A stretch of DNA of 64,000 nucleotides from Malania oleifera (Eukaryota; Streptophyta; Magnoliopsida; Santalales; Ximeniaceae): the NCBI RefSeq assembly GCF_029873635.1, contig NC_080423.1, forward strand, positions 104,761,773-104,825,772, given 5' to 3'. Below are positions 11,201-21,299 of this stretch, piece after piece; positions within the stretch are counted from its first letter, which is position 1; each line of letters starts with the position of its first letter. The position numbers and the translations under genes are program-made. The notes below the pieces were generated by a model. The model saw only the letters and a program-made list of their open reading frames with translations, did no database searches and had not been told where the DNA came from.

Positions 11201-11717
11201 TAGTGTGAGAGATGGCTGTCGATGTGGCTTCAGTGTAGAGTGGAGTTGTTTCCCTGGCAGTCCAAGACCAAGAGGGGCAGGCCCATCGTACTTAAGGTGA
11301 GACACCTCTCAGTAAGGAAGAAAGTGTTACAACAGTGTGTGACCACATATGCATATTTGAATAAAACCCATACATATATATATGTGAAACATTTCTTTAC
11401 AATATTGTAATATATAAGATTTATTTGCACATTCTAGTATTTAAATCATGCATATGAATATTAGAACAACTACCAGCTTGTCATAACATGTTTTGCCTAT
11501 TTAACTCGTGGCATAGGTTGTGCACAGATATCTCCAACAATGCCATGTTCGTGCAGGCATTTTTCAAGTATCTAATATATAGTCCAACTGCCCCCATTTG
11601 GTCTATTATTTCACCAATGGTTTTATTTCACCTGCTAGCCGACTATTTATGTACTCACACTGATTTACATGTGTGGTTACACTGTACCCTTCCAGCTAAG
11701 GAATTCCCTGCCATTGG

Positions 11718-11845
11718 GAGTATCTTTCACCTTCATTAATGAAGTTTTTTCAACTTCTCACATCGGAGTATCTTTCAACCCCATTTACTGGAGTATCTTT
11801 CAACCCCTTTTACTGGAGTATCTTTCAACCCCTTTTGTAGCAAGT
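11718..11845. repeat. Short tandem repeat GGAGTATCTTTCAACCCC, 4 units
   Basis: Four units of about 27-40 bp with the core GGAGTATCTTTCA(A/C)CC at roughly 11718, 11766, 11792 and 11817. They lie in the transcribed part of the minus-orientation LTR. Confidence 0.85.
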
Positions 11846-12673
11846 TGTGGTTCCATTTATCATATATACAATTTATAGCAAAATATAGTAACATGTGCAA
11901 TTCCAGTATTTTCACAAATTCAGATAATCACATCGGGTTCAAACCGGCACCTATCCACTCGGTTTACCCCTTTTTACATATATACAGCTCGGTGTATAAC
12001 TAGCCTCTATTTTCCACATTTTTCGTATAACAAATTTGGAACTTCTGTTCCCATATCTCATATACATAGTATATCAAATTCATACATTTCCATTGCAACA
12101 TATATCACACAAGTTTAATCCAAAATCCGCTAAATGATAAAAATCTGATAAACATCATTTAAATGTAAAAGTAAATGATTCAAGCATCTCCTACTATAGT
12201 TTAAATGCAAATAGGTGATTTTCACAACATTTAGAGATCATACGCCAAAATCCTCATTTTTACCAAAAATTGTAAAATCGTAAAACTGGCATTTCTACTT
12301 GGTAGAATTTAGCAAATAAGCAGTTAAATCATACATATAAGTATAAACTAACTTTTTAGCAGTTTAGTTTTTCAAAAATAAATGTTACAATCAATTTCCC
12401 TTTACCTTAAACTCGAAACGAAACTTCATACAAAACCGATCCAAACCGACAACCCAGGATCCTGAAAACCTAAACCATAGAACATAACCTTACTATAATT
12501 TCGTTGCTATCCAAATATCCAAAAAAATTGAGATCAAATTCTTACCTCGATTTTTGGGAAAACTCAAAAATCTTCGAAACGACGATCTGATCCGCTAAAA
12601 TTGTAGAATTTCCTCTTCTGATCCACGCAGTACCCTCCGTTTTTGGAAACGAACGACGAATAGTGAAGAATCT

Positions 12674-12674
12674 T

Positions 12675-12708
<34 letters not shown>

Positions 12709-12748
12709 TTTTCGCTGGTTTAGAGAGAGAGAGAGAGAGAGAGAGAGC
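12674..12748. repeat. (GA)n microsatellite
   Basis: Two GA runs (12674-12708 and 12722-12748) separated by TTTTCGCTGGTTTA, in the leader of the minus LTR just downstream of its TATA box. Confidence 0.95.
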
Positions 12749-12811
12749 TTTGGAAGAAACTTAGTGTCTAAGCAACCAAAATGGATATTTATAGGGCCTT
12801 TGACCAAGTCC

Positions 12812-13012
12812 AACTCGTCAACGAGGTGGCATCTTTGTCGATGAATCCGCCACACAGCTCGTCGACGAAGCCATCCCTTCATCTTCGAGCCTAAGTTCGA
12901 GATATTTCTCTGACCCACTCGGTATTTGCTCGTTGACGAGGCTCTAAATTTCGTCAACAAGGCTCTGAAGGACTTCATCGATGAGTGTGATTCCTTCGTC
13001 GACGAACCAGCT
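12812..13012 (-). promoter_or_regulatory. TCGTCGACGA palindrome array 3
   Basis: About seven copies, from CTCGTCAACGAG (12812 on) and CTCGTCGACGAAG (near 12858) to TTCGTCGACGAA (near 12995). Variants are TTTGTCGATGAA, CTCGTTGACGAG, TTCGTCAACAAG and TTCATCGATGAG. They lie upstream of a TATA-like run (12786-12796) on the minus strand. Confidence 0.6.
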
Positions 13013-13034
13013 TATTACGGTTTGGGTCTCTACA

Positions 13035-13490
13035 ACTGATCGTAATGATCATATATCAACTAGTGGGTGGATATTCACCCTTGGTAGAGGAGCTATCTCC
13101 TAGGGTTCCAAGAAACAAAGCCTTATAACAGATTCTACTATGGCATCAGAATTTGTGGCTAAGATTTGTGTAGCAAAAAGGCATAATGGCTTAGGAATTT
13201 GCTATTAGAAATTTCAATTTGCCCGAAGCCTATGCCACCTATATCTTTGCATTGTGACAGTAAGACAACTTTGTCACAGGCACATAGTAATATATATATA
13301 TATAATGGTAAATCCATACATATTGGCCTAAGACATAGTTAAGTGAGGCAGTTAATTACTGATGGGGTAATTATCATAGATTTTGTGAGATCAAGCCAAA
13401 ATTTGGCCCATTAACAAAAAGACTTGCAAAAGACATGGTCGGGAAAACATCGAAGGGGATGGAACTTAAATCCATAACCCATAGTCACCA
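13035..13490 (+). pseudogene. Copia RNase H remnant
   Basis: Frame +1 from 13035 gives TDRNDHISTSGWIFTLGRGA, then a stop (13101-13103) where the family has Trp in 'ISW.SKKQ', then SKKQSLITDSTMASEFVA. After a frameshift come matches to the RNase H end: HCDSKTTLSQAHSN-like (near 13252), YNGKSIHIGLRHS (13304-13342), then VRQLITDGVIIIDFVRS. This is the C-terminal RNase H of a Ty1/Copia polyprotein (TNT1-94-like). The upstream protein is missing because the minus LTR ends at 13034. A fitting Copia polypurine tract and LTR follow at 14045-14057. Confidence 0.85.
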
Positions 13491-14056
13491 ATGATGGAAA
13501 CTCGATTCAACACTTGAAATTTTCAAGCTCTTGAGTTCAATGAGCAAAGTGCATCATATGTAGTGACTGAAAGCACTAAAATGTATATGTGTATCACATA
13601 ATTCATTCCAAGAAAAATAGTGCTTTGTACCTGTAATGTGAAAAGGTGGAGGTTGAGTTTAAGCTCTTAATAGGTTTATAACAGGCTCTGTGAGGTACTT
13701 TAATTAAAGGGATACCTTTAATAAACCTACCTATATGAGTGTCGGAAGTGGTGCCGCTTCCTATGAGAAATGGATTTATCTCTAAAACACTCATCAAACT
13801 GGGATATAGACACGAGGCCAATCCACGCGTCGGCTTTTGGTAACACCCAAAGATTTGATAATTTGTGTGTGATGTGTATCCGGTTAATCAAAAGAGGATT
13901 GCTAGTTCAAAGTTCGTCTACAATGTTATCTTGATTAACTTTGATATGTATTCACTAAGTGAAGATTCAAGTTCTAAAAATACCTTCATTTATACATAAA
14001 TTACCTCTTATCTAAATAAATTGTTTTTCATCTATATTTTGAAAATGGTGGGGGAA

Positions 14057-14660
14057 TGTTGAATTATTTTTTAAAATATACAATTTTATGGGTGGGTTTT
14101 CAAAGTCTTCTTTGATGAATTTTCTAAAGAATTTAAAGTTATGTGGGTTTGATCCACATTGGAAAAAGTGGAAAAGAAAAGGTCGTTAATAAATGACAAG
14201 ATGAAATAATCTCTTAAAATTAGTTAAGAGATGCAACATTTCGGAACGGATGCAACCTTTTGGAACAGATGCAACCTTTCGAAACAGATGCAACTTTTCA
14301 GAAAAGGCATGATTTTGTCTATATAAAGACAGAGCTAACTCCACGAAAAAAAAAAAAAAAAAATTCATCATTATCTTCTTCTCTTTCTTACAAAAAGTTT
14401 CCTCAAATTATATATTTTTCAAATCTGAATTCTATTTCCTGCAGAAATAGAATTCCAGAAAATATGTTTAGATTACTCTAATGGTGTCTGTGATCAATTT
14501 TCATTTGTATATAACGTAAACTGATATTAGATAATAATTTGGGTTTCATTGTATCCTGAAAACGTATTTGCTGACCCAATACACACTAATCTGATGGGAG
14601 CAAATAACATTTTAAGGAAAACGACATTGTAACGTGCTTTGAAGCAAATTTTCAGTATTA
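14057..14660 (+). repeat. Copia 3' LTR (approximate end)
   Basis: Starts TGTTGAATTATTTT right after the purine run AAAATGGTGGGGGAA (14042-14056), the usual Copia arrangement. U3 ends with four 19-bp repeats (14231-14306) and a TATA box (CTATATAAAG, 14319-14328). A poly-A run follows at 14345-14362. I could not fix the CA end; 14660 is an estimate. Confidence 0.6.
14231..14306 (+). promoter_or_regulatory. Four exact-length 19-bp repeats next to the TATA box
   Basis: Units start at 14231, 14250, 14269 and 14288, each a variant of ATGCAACCTTTCGGAACAG. The TATA box begins 12 bp after the last unit. An enhancer-like role in the Copia U3 is inferred. Confidence 0.75.
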
Positions 14661-17543
14661 CACCATTTTTCTCATATTATTCCTACAAGTGCCACCACTA
14701 AAAGTACACGGGAGAGTCACGAAAACGAATAGTGTTTCAGCATTTTTAGACCATGTAACATTGCTCAGTTTTCATTTTTTGATCCATGAAATGCCCGGTT
14801 TTCATTTCGGTAGTGGAAGTAACGAATAACCAACCACTATTAAGGACATGGTAGAAAGAAAAAGCGGAAGAAACGGGTTGCACAATATCAGGAACACCAA
14901 ACAATTTTTACAAATCATCGCTAGAGATTTTTTTTAGCAGTTGGACCCTTTGCACAAAAACCTCATAGCATGATGATGCAGGTCCTCATGGGGAACCTCT
15001 TCAGCTGCTTAGACTGCAAAAGCAAAAGAGTGTAATTGAAACTTTTAGACTGCAGAAGGAAGAAGCATGTTAGGGCCACAAGGGGAATTCATATTTGGCT
15101 GTCTCCACCAGCACATGCCACTTTCTCTACACAATAAGGGCATAAAGTCTTACCAGCCTTTAGAAAAAAAGGGTCAATGTGCATGCTTGCCTGCTTGGAA
15201 ACAAAAGGGAATTTTGAACTGACCAAGAAAAGGCAAAACTTTACATTGAGTGCCCAGGCTGAACATCATGGTATTGGCACCTTTTTCCTGCGTGAGCAAG
15301 TGGATGGAGCTGAGGCTGGAGACCAAAGGGAATTGCATGATCCCAAATGCGCCCTAAAGGGTTTGTTAATCAATTAGGCCATTCTATTTTCAAAGAAAAA
15401 AAAGTTTGGGTTTGGGCTACATAGCAGAGTTGTCCTCTTGTGTCGCACAAACTCTTCCATTGAATTTTTTTTGTAAGTAAACTTAATACATAAACCGCAC
15501 GCAACTTGTTAATGTTATTCAAGCATATGCAGTATCCTAGTCTGATTTTATTTGACTAAAATAAAGCTTATAATTCATATAAAACAAGTGGGGAAAAAAA
15601 AAAGAAGGTGTTATTCACACTTTAAAGAAAAATGTTGTTCATTCTCCTATTTTTTGTTTTTTTCTCTTGTGGGTAATATGTCTTTTATCTCTCATGAGAT
15701 TTGATAAAAAGATAGAAACTTCACCCTAAGATTTTAAAAATCTCATATACCTCCCTTGAGATTGTAAAAATTCTAAAAATCTTGCTTTTCAAGGCGTGGC
15801 TAAGATGGACTACAAGAGGTCTTAGCTTCCATGCTTCACTGCCCAAGGCTCCTGGTCATCAAAAAAGGGAAAAAAAAAATTCTATAGGTCTCTTATGAGG
15901 TTTGTCAAAAAGACACAGACCTCCTTTTATATTTGAAAAAAATATTAAGAAGAAGACAAATCAAATGTCAAGTGTGACTTGTGAGATTTTTTAAAATCTC
16001 ATGTCAATTTCCTCAGATTTTTGAAGTCTCAAAAAGATCTTTTTGTCAGATTCAAAGGGAGTAAAAATTATCATTTGATACATTAAAAACTAAAAGTGAA
16101 ATGCGAGATACTTTCTTTGAGTGCAAATAATGTCTCTCAAAATATATTCCTCCAAATAATAAGTAAAAAGAGTATAATCTAATTAATAAGATTCAAAGAA
16201 TGAGTATGGTTGACAACTATATTGTAACTTACACCAAACCCACCCTACTCTCAAAACCTACAAAATAAAAAATTCTCAAGTTGAAACTAAAATATCACCT
16301 AGCAATAGAAAATCTTCAAGTTGAACATATTAAAATATCTCATTGATGATGCCTATACTCTGTAGGATGATTTTTTTAGTGTTGTTGTTCATTTATTAAT
16401 TTGATAAAGAATGCCTGCTTGCTGCTTGAGTTTTAATTTCCACGAACATTCAATGGTCTAGGTTGTTGATCACTTGTTGGACCTTTCAAATTCAATAATT
16501 TATGTTTTTTTTCCTTCAACCCACAAAGAGAAGAAATTTCTAAGAAAACTTTAGTAAATTAATCAATAAGCAGCATACTCACTAATTGGAGTACTGATGC
16601 ATGAAGAAAGAGCATAGGTTATAAATAAAATTGTAAATGTGTTTTATGTGTTAAACAAACAACTAAAAAAATGATTCCAATTCAAAATTTGATTGTTATT
16701 AACCTCATAACGTGTACCATGAGAAGAAATTACAAGATCAAGTGTTAGTTATGTAATAGTCAATCCTACTTGATTTTCACTTACTTAATCTATAAAAATG
16801 TCATTTTAAGCAAAATAAAAATATAGGATTCATAATTACATCTATTAGGTAAAGTATGATCTTGCATAGGTACGGTTCTTTTATAATTTCTTAAAAGTGA
16901 AATTATTTTACAATATCCAGATCATAATATTGTTTTTGTCATGTAAAATAAGAAAAGACAATTCATTATACGCACATATTCTTGTTGCTCTCAAACCAAG
17001 TGACCTTGATGTCAAAAATAACTTTCTTTGTTTAATTTAGGTAAAGTGTTATTTATTTTGACACATTAAATTTCAAAATGTTGTTACGTGACATGGTTGG
17101 TATTTATATAACAAACAAAAACAATGTATCTATTATAATAGATACATTGTTTTTGTTTATGTACCCAAGCTATAATCAAAATATCAAATTTTAGCTTGAC
17201 TCATTACCCCTAGTAATAATGTGAAACATGAATTGCAAACACTTGAATTTATAGTAAGAGGAAGTGCGTATATCAACTCTGCATAAAAGGTGAGACATAC
17301 AATGACACGCACCATCACTCAACACAAACACTAGTACTACTCTTTAATACATTTATCATTCCCAAACTATATATCTATATCTACCCCTATATTATCCCCT
17401 AATTACACTTGACCCCAGATAAAATACAGTCCACAAAAACCAAAAACCAAAAAGAACAACTCCCATTTACGACATACCCAACTCATGCCTCTCTGTCTCT
17501 CTTTCACTAACGTAGTTTTGAGGAGTAAAATAAATGAATATGA
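14661..17543. other. Intergenic DNA
   Basis: AT-rich, with no recognisable gene. A 66-codon frame at 15177-15377 has no family I know. At 15655-16075 degenerate T-rich sequence repeats blocks like 'TGAGATT(T)TAAAAATCTCA'. Similar wording recurs at 18130-18400 and 22200-22700, perhaps copies of one dispersed repeat. A perfect palindrome lies at 17113-17158. Confidence 0.5.
17113..17158. repeat. Perfect 46-bp palindrome
   Basis: Two 23-base arms with no spacer, meeting between 17135 and 17136 (...ATCTATTA|TAATAGAT...). Every base pairs. It lies 386 bp beyond the BT stop codon, on that gene's 3' side. Confidence 0.97.
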
Positions 17544-18514
17544 TCATAGGCGTCTGAAGCTGGCAATGCCATGACCATTAACCAGCTCGGTCTCCCTTGA
17601 TTCTTGGTCTTCTCTCTTCCTCTTGGGGAGGGACAAGGAGGAGATGGCTTTTGCTGATACCACCTTCCTCACTAGTAGCCTCCACATCGCCTCCTCCTTT
17701 CTCTTTTTCTCTGGCTGCATTTTCAACTTGAATTGCCTGCACGTAGAAGCCATTCTCATCATGGTCAACTATTTCATTCTCAAATTACTTAATTCACTAA
17801 TTAGAGATTCTGACACTACCGAACCAATGTGTGCACAAGTCTCCCGGGGGAAAAAAAACAGTAAGTCGCTGTGGAGAAAAGTAATATGCAACCAACAAGG
17901 AAAGGGACTCGTACAAAATATCTGGTCCCATCAACCTAGATTTTTTTAAACCGAAGGCACTAGTAAAAAGAGAAGCACCATAGGACATTAATTACTGCTC
18001 TTTTCCCAAGATATTTTTAAAGCAATATCCCACAGGCGTTCCATGAAACTAGAACCTTCTGCTTGCTTTTTAAAAAATTTCATTTTCTTTTCATATTTGT
18101 CCATTTTTCATTCAAAGAATGGATTCTCTTTTTAGGTAAGTCAGACAAAAAAAAAAAACTATTCACTTTTACTGAGATTTTAAAAATACTAAACAACACT
18201 CCTATGATTTCAAAACACTCATACACTTTCTTTGAGATTTAATTTTTGGAATACTTGTGCCCTTCAAAATTTTTATCTCTTACAAAATATAATGGAAAGG
18301 TCAGGGAGGTCTTTGGACTTTTTAAAATTTTAAAGGAAGGTAATTAATTTTTAATTCTAAACTCAAGGAATGTCAATATCTTTTGCCCTTCTTTTTGTAT
18401 ATACTTAATATAATTTCTAAAGATAAAAGAGCACTTAAATGTCACTAATTAACTTAGAAATTCTTATAAGTTCTACCCCCTATAATATTAATTATGAATC
18501 TAAGCATGTCATAA

Positions 18515-18554
<40 letters not shown>

Positions 18555-21196
18555 CCACTTGAGAAAAGTGTTGACAAAGTTTGGTATATACATTTTTGTC
18601 GACCACCTTATGAATAAGGTGCAGACCTCGTTGGGTTGGATGTATTACTCTATTATTAGCATGTCGCTGTCTTCTTCTTAAATATCTTTTTCTTGTGCGT
18701 GCGATTTAGAGGGAAGCTAACACTGGGAGATTAACAATTTACCGGCCCATTGGGCCGACAACGACTGCGACAGCTAAGATATGGGTGTAATTTGGAAGTA
18801 AGTTTCGAAAAGGTGTACAGCCCATGAGATAGCGACGGCCCATCAGCCGCCCCCAAGGCCCAAACAAATAAGCCCTTCCCCACTCCATAAAAGCCCAGAT
18901 TCCCACACACTCGTTTTTCTCTATTTCTTTTTAAAAATAAATAAATAAGTGCCCGCAGATAAGCGATAACTGATAAGGTCACAACCCCATCCCCCATGCA
19001 CGTTTGCAAAAAAAATAAAGCATACGAAGACAGAGACAAAATAGCCTATACTGGCGCTGGCTGGCATGGGGTCATCAAAACCAAGTCGTTTAGCACTTTG
19101 GTAAGAAGAGTTACCTGCAAAGTGGGACCCTACAATGCTCCGGTTGGTCGCAGATGGAGGAGTGAAGGCGGAGCAGCTGCCACATCCGTCGGCACCGCGA
19201 GCATCCTCCGCCGTTCACCCTCTTCTTGCAAGCCGCGAAGTGACGGATCAGCAGCTGCAGACCCTCGCACGTGCCGAACTTCCCACACGGTGCCTTCTTC
19301 TCGTTCGGATCCGCGTCACAAGGGCCCACGCTCGTGCACCCCTCCCTGCATATGTGCTCCAAACACTCCATTGCCTCGCTCAGCTGCAAGTACACGCTCT
19401 GTTCCTCTCTCTGTTTCCTACTCCTCTTCTTCCTCTGTTCACAAACCAACCATTAATTTTTAATCAACCAAATCCCAACTTCCATTTTCAAATTTTAGAA
19501 AAGCAATGTTCGATTACGCAATGGACTGTGGACAACAATCTCTTGCTCGAGCCACGAATTATGAATACAGAATCCCAATTGCAATTTTTAACGGAACAGC
19601 TCGATTAAATTCGCAAAAAGATTTTTAGCTTAATTTCAATTGGAGTTAATGGGGTTTCTACAAATCATTATTAATTTCTATTTTCAGTAATTGATGAATT
19701 ACGCATCTCTGCATTGACTTACGGACTATAGTCTCTTGCTCGAGCTTTTAATTATTTCCCAAAATCCCAATTGCAAATGTTGTGACTGAACAGCTCGATT
19801 TTTCAAATTCGCAAATGATTTTTTGAGTTTAAAATGGAAGGGTAAGCTAATAAATTGAAATTACCGATTCAGCTTCGTCCATGAACTGAAGAATCTCGAG
19901 CTCGAGCCAGGGGTCGTGATCTTGCAGGAACTTCCATCCCTCCGTCGCCTCCACGGCCTTGAAATGCGCAGACACGAGCTTCATGCATTTCAGGTAAAGA
20001 TCGGGTGCGTCGCAGAGCCTCGCCAGTTGGAGCACGTCCACCACGTTCTCCACCGTCAGCCGTCCGATCAAAGCCTTGGTGCATCTCTGCTTCAACAGCG
20101 GCAACGAGAACACGTGGGACAGAGCCAGCAAATGAATCCCGTACTTCTCCATCTCCTCTTCAGTGCACCTGCATACAAGGGCGTTTTCGTCATTTCACCC
20201 TCCTCAACTGCCTACTCAAAAAAAAAATCTAAACAATTATCAAACCGGCCAACGGTAAAAATACGCGAGGCTAGAAATCTGCCGCGTGTCATGAAATGGA
20301 GGATGAACGGCTAGATCAACTCCACACGCATCCTCAATTTAATTTTATTTAATTGTATAAATACAATGAATTTAGAAGAACACGCGCAAAGAAAATTGAA
20401 AATTCGAGTCAGACTTTGGGTTTGACTTCGACACCACAGCCGTCAGATCGATTCGGGGCAAGGACGCAGATCTCGAATCAACGGCTGAGATGCAATGATT
20501 GAGGTGAGTTTAAAAAAAATGAGAAAGGCGTGTGGACGGCGACTGACCTGACGGAATAGAGAAATCGAACAAACGCGGCGACTGCTTCGCAAGGAACGCC
20601 GAGAATCGGAATCACTCTCTCTGATCTCCGATGCTTGCGAGGCCGATCTAAGATGCTTTCCAGCACCGTCGACGCTGAAGCCTTCGATTTCACATAACAA
20701 ATCCAAAAACAAATAAAAATTAGTCGGCTGTGTCACTGATTTTCAATCAAAATCCCTTCGGAATGAAATGTTTATTGAAATATAGAACAAAAACTCGCTT
20801 CTGAAAATCAAAATTAATAAAGTTCTCCTCTAACTTTATCAGAAACACGGAATTGGAAGGGAGAAACAGAACAACAATTAAAAAATCGCACTTCGGTTTT
20901 TATTTAGTTCGCATTTTCGATCCTATTTTCAGTTTAAAAAACAGATTAAATCTTCCGAATGAATTTGCTCCTACAGAAACGCGAACCAGTTGAGGATGTG
21001 TGAATAGAAAATCAGAGCGATGCAGTACCAAGATGCCAGTGTGCGCAGGGATGCGAAGTCCGCTGGATGTGAGGACTTGGACGTCGGGCGGGGGCATTTC
21101 ACCGGCCCTTATCTTATCAACCACGAACGACGGAAGTCCGTGCAGATCACAGGCGGAACTGTTCGCCGGCATAGGCATATTGCGATTGTCTTCCAT
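17544..21196 (-). CDS. BT: BTB/POZ and TAZ domain protein (BT family), 5 exons, 372 aa
   Basis: Exons on the minus strand: 21196-21029, 20681-20548, 20168-19865, 19434-19115 and 17736-17544. All introns are GT-AG, and the sum (1119 nt) is exactly 373 codons with stop. The BTB/POZ domain covers roughly residues 37-137 (PPPDVQVLTSSGLRIPAHTG; ILGVPCEAVAAFVRFLYS). A BACK-like helical region follows to about 205 (EKYGIHLLALSHVF; VVDVLQLARLCDAPDLYLKC). The TAZ zinc finger is at about 214-305, with the Cys/His ligands in place (ECLEHICREGC, RHFAACKKR, CSRCRRMWQLLRLHSSICDQ, CRVPLC). The tail is basic (WRLLVRKVVSAKAISSLSL), the region reported in Arabidopsis BT proteins to bind calmodulin. BT proteins are nuclear/cytosolic partners of CUL3 and bromodomain transcription factors, linked to gametophyte development and to nutrient and stress responses. 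It looks closest to BT3/BT4; the symbol is for the family only. I see no disabling change. Confidence 0.95.
18510..18553. repeat. (AAT)n-(ATT)n foldback microsatellite in BT intron 4
   Basis: A run of ATA/AAT triplets followed directly by the complementary ATT triplets, so the tract can fold on itself. Confidence 0.9.
18741..18905. promoter_or_regulatory. Cluster of GGCCCA/TGGGCC (site II-like) motifs in BT intron 4
   Basis: GGCCCATTGGGCC (18743-18755) carries the motif on both strands. Further GGCCCA copies lie near 18837 and 18856, with GCCCA/AGCCC variants around 18820-18895 and a TATA-like CATAAAAG near 18887. Site II elements of this kind bind TCP factors in plant promoters. Promoter activity here is inference. 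Confidence 0.4.
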
Positions 21197-21259
21197 AAAC
21201 AGATATAAATGAACGTCTTGAATGAGTTCTTCTGCGAGACCTTAGAGGGTTGTCCTGCC

Positions 21260-21265
21260 TTTATA
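21260..21265 (-). promoter_or_regulatory. Putative TATA box of the BT gene
   Basis: The minus strand reads GTCTATAAAGGCAGG, with TATAAA 64 bp upstream of the ATG at 21196. A start about 30 bp downstream would leave a 5' leader of ~35 nt. Spacing and motif fit a plant core promoter; there is no experimental support. Confidence 0.5.
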
Positions 21266-21299
21266 GACACCAGAGGAGAGGAAGGAGACAAATTAAAGA

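Larger units (their letters stand above)
11201..13034 (-). repeat. Gypsy LTR (family F), minus orientation, 3'-truncated
   Basis: On the minus strand it begins TGTAGAGACCC at 13034, the same start as the LTR at 9881. It then has a palindrome array (13012-12812), a TATA-like run (minus CTATAAATAT near 12790), GA microsatellites in the leader and AT-rich sequence. The block 'GGTGAGACACCTCTCAGTAA' (11298 on) is the reverse of the conserved LTR block. At 13034/13035 it abuts Copia coding sequence, so it landed in a Copia element. Confidence 0.75.
17737..19114 (-). other. Intron 4 of the BT gene (1378 bp)
   Basis: Starts GTAACT at 19114 and ends TGCAG at 17737. It splits an Arg codon (AG|G) between the end of the TAZ domain and the basic tail. 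It is three to four times longer than the other introns (347, 379 and 430 bp). It holds an AAT/ATT run (18510-18553) and a GGCCCA-rich block (18741-18900). Confidence 0.9.

Noticed and set aside
15177-15377. 66-codon plus frame with mixed composition
   Set aside because: No family resemblance, no neighbouring exons and no promoter signs.
19135-19608. Plus-strand frames of 132-157 codons at 18996-20314
   Set aside because: They lie antisense to BT exons and introns, whose family match and exact splice joints are decisive.
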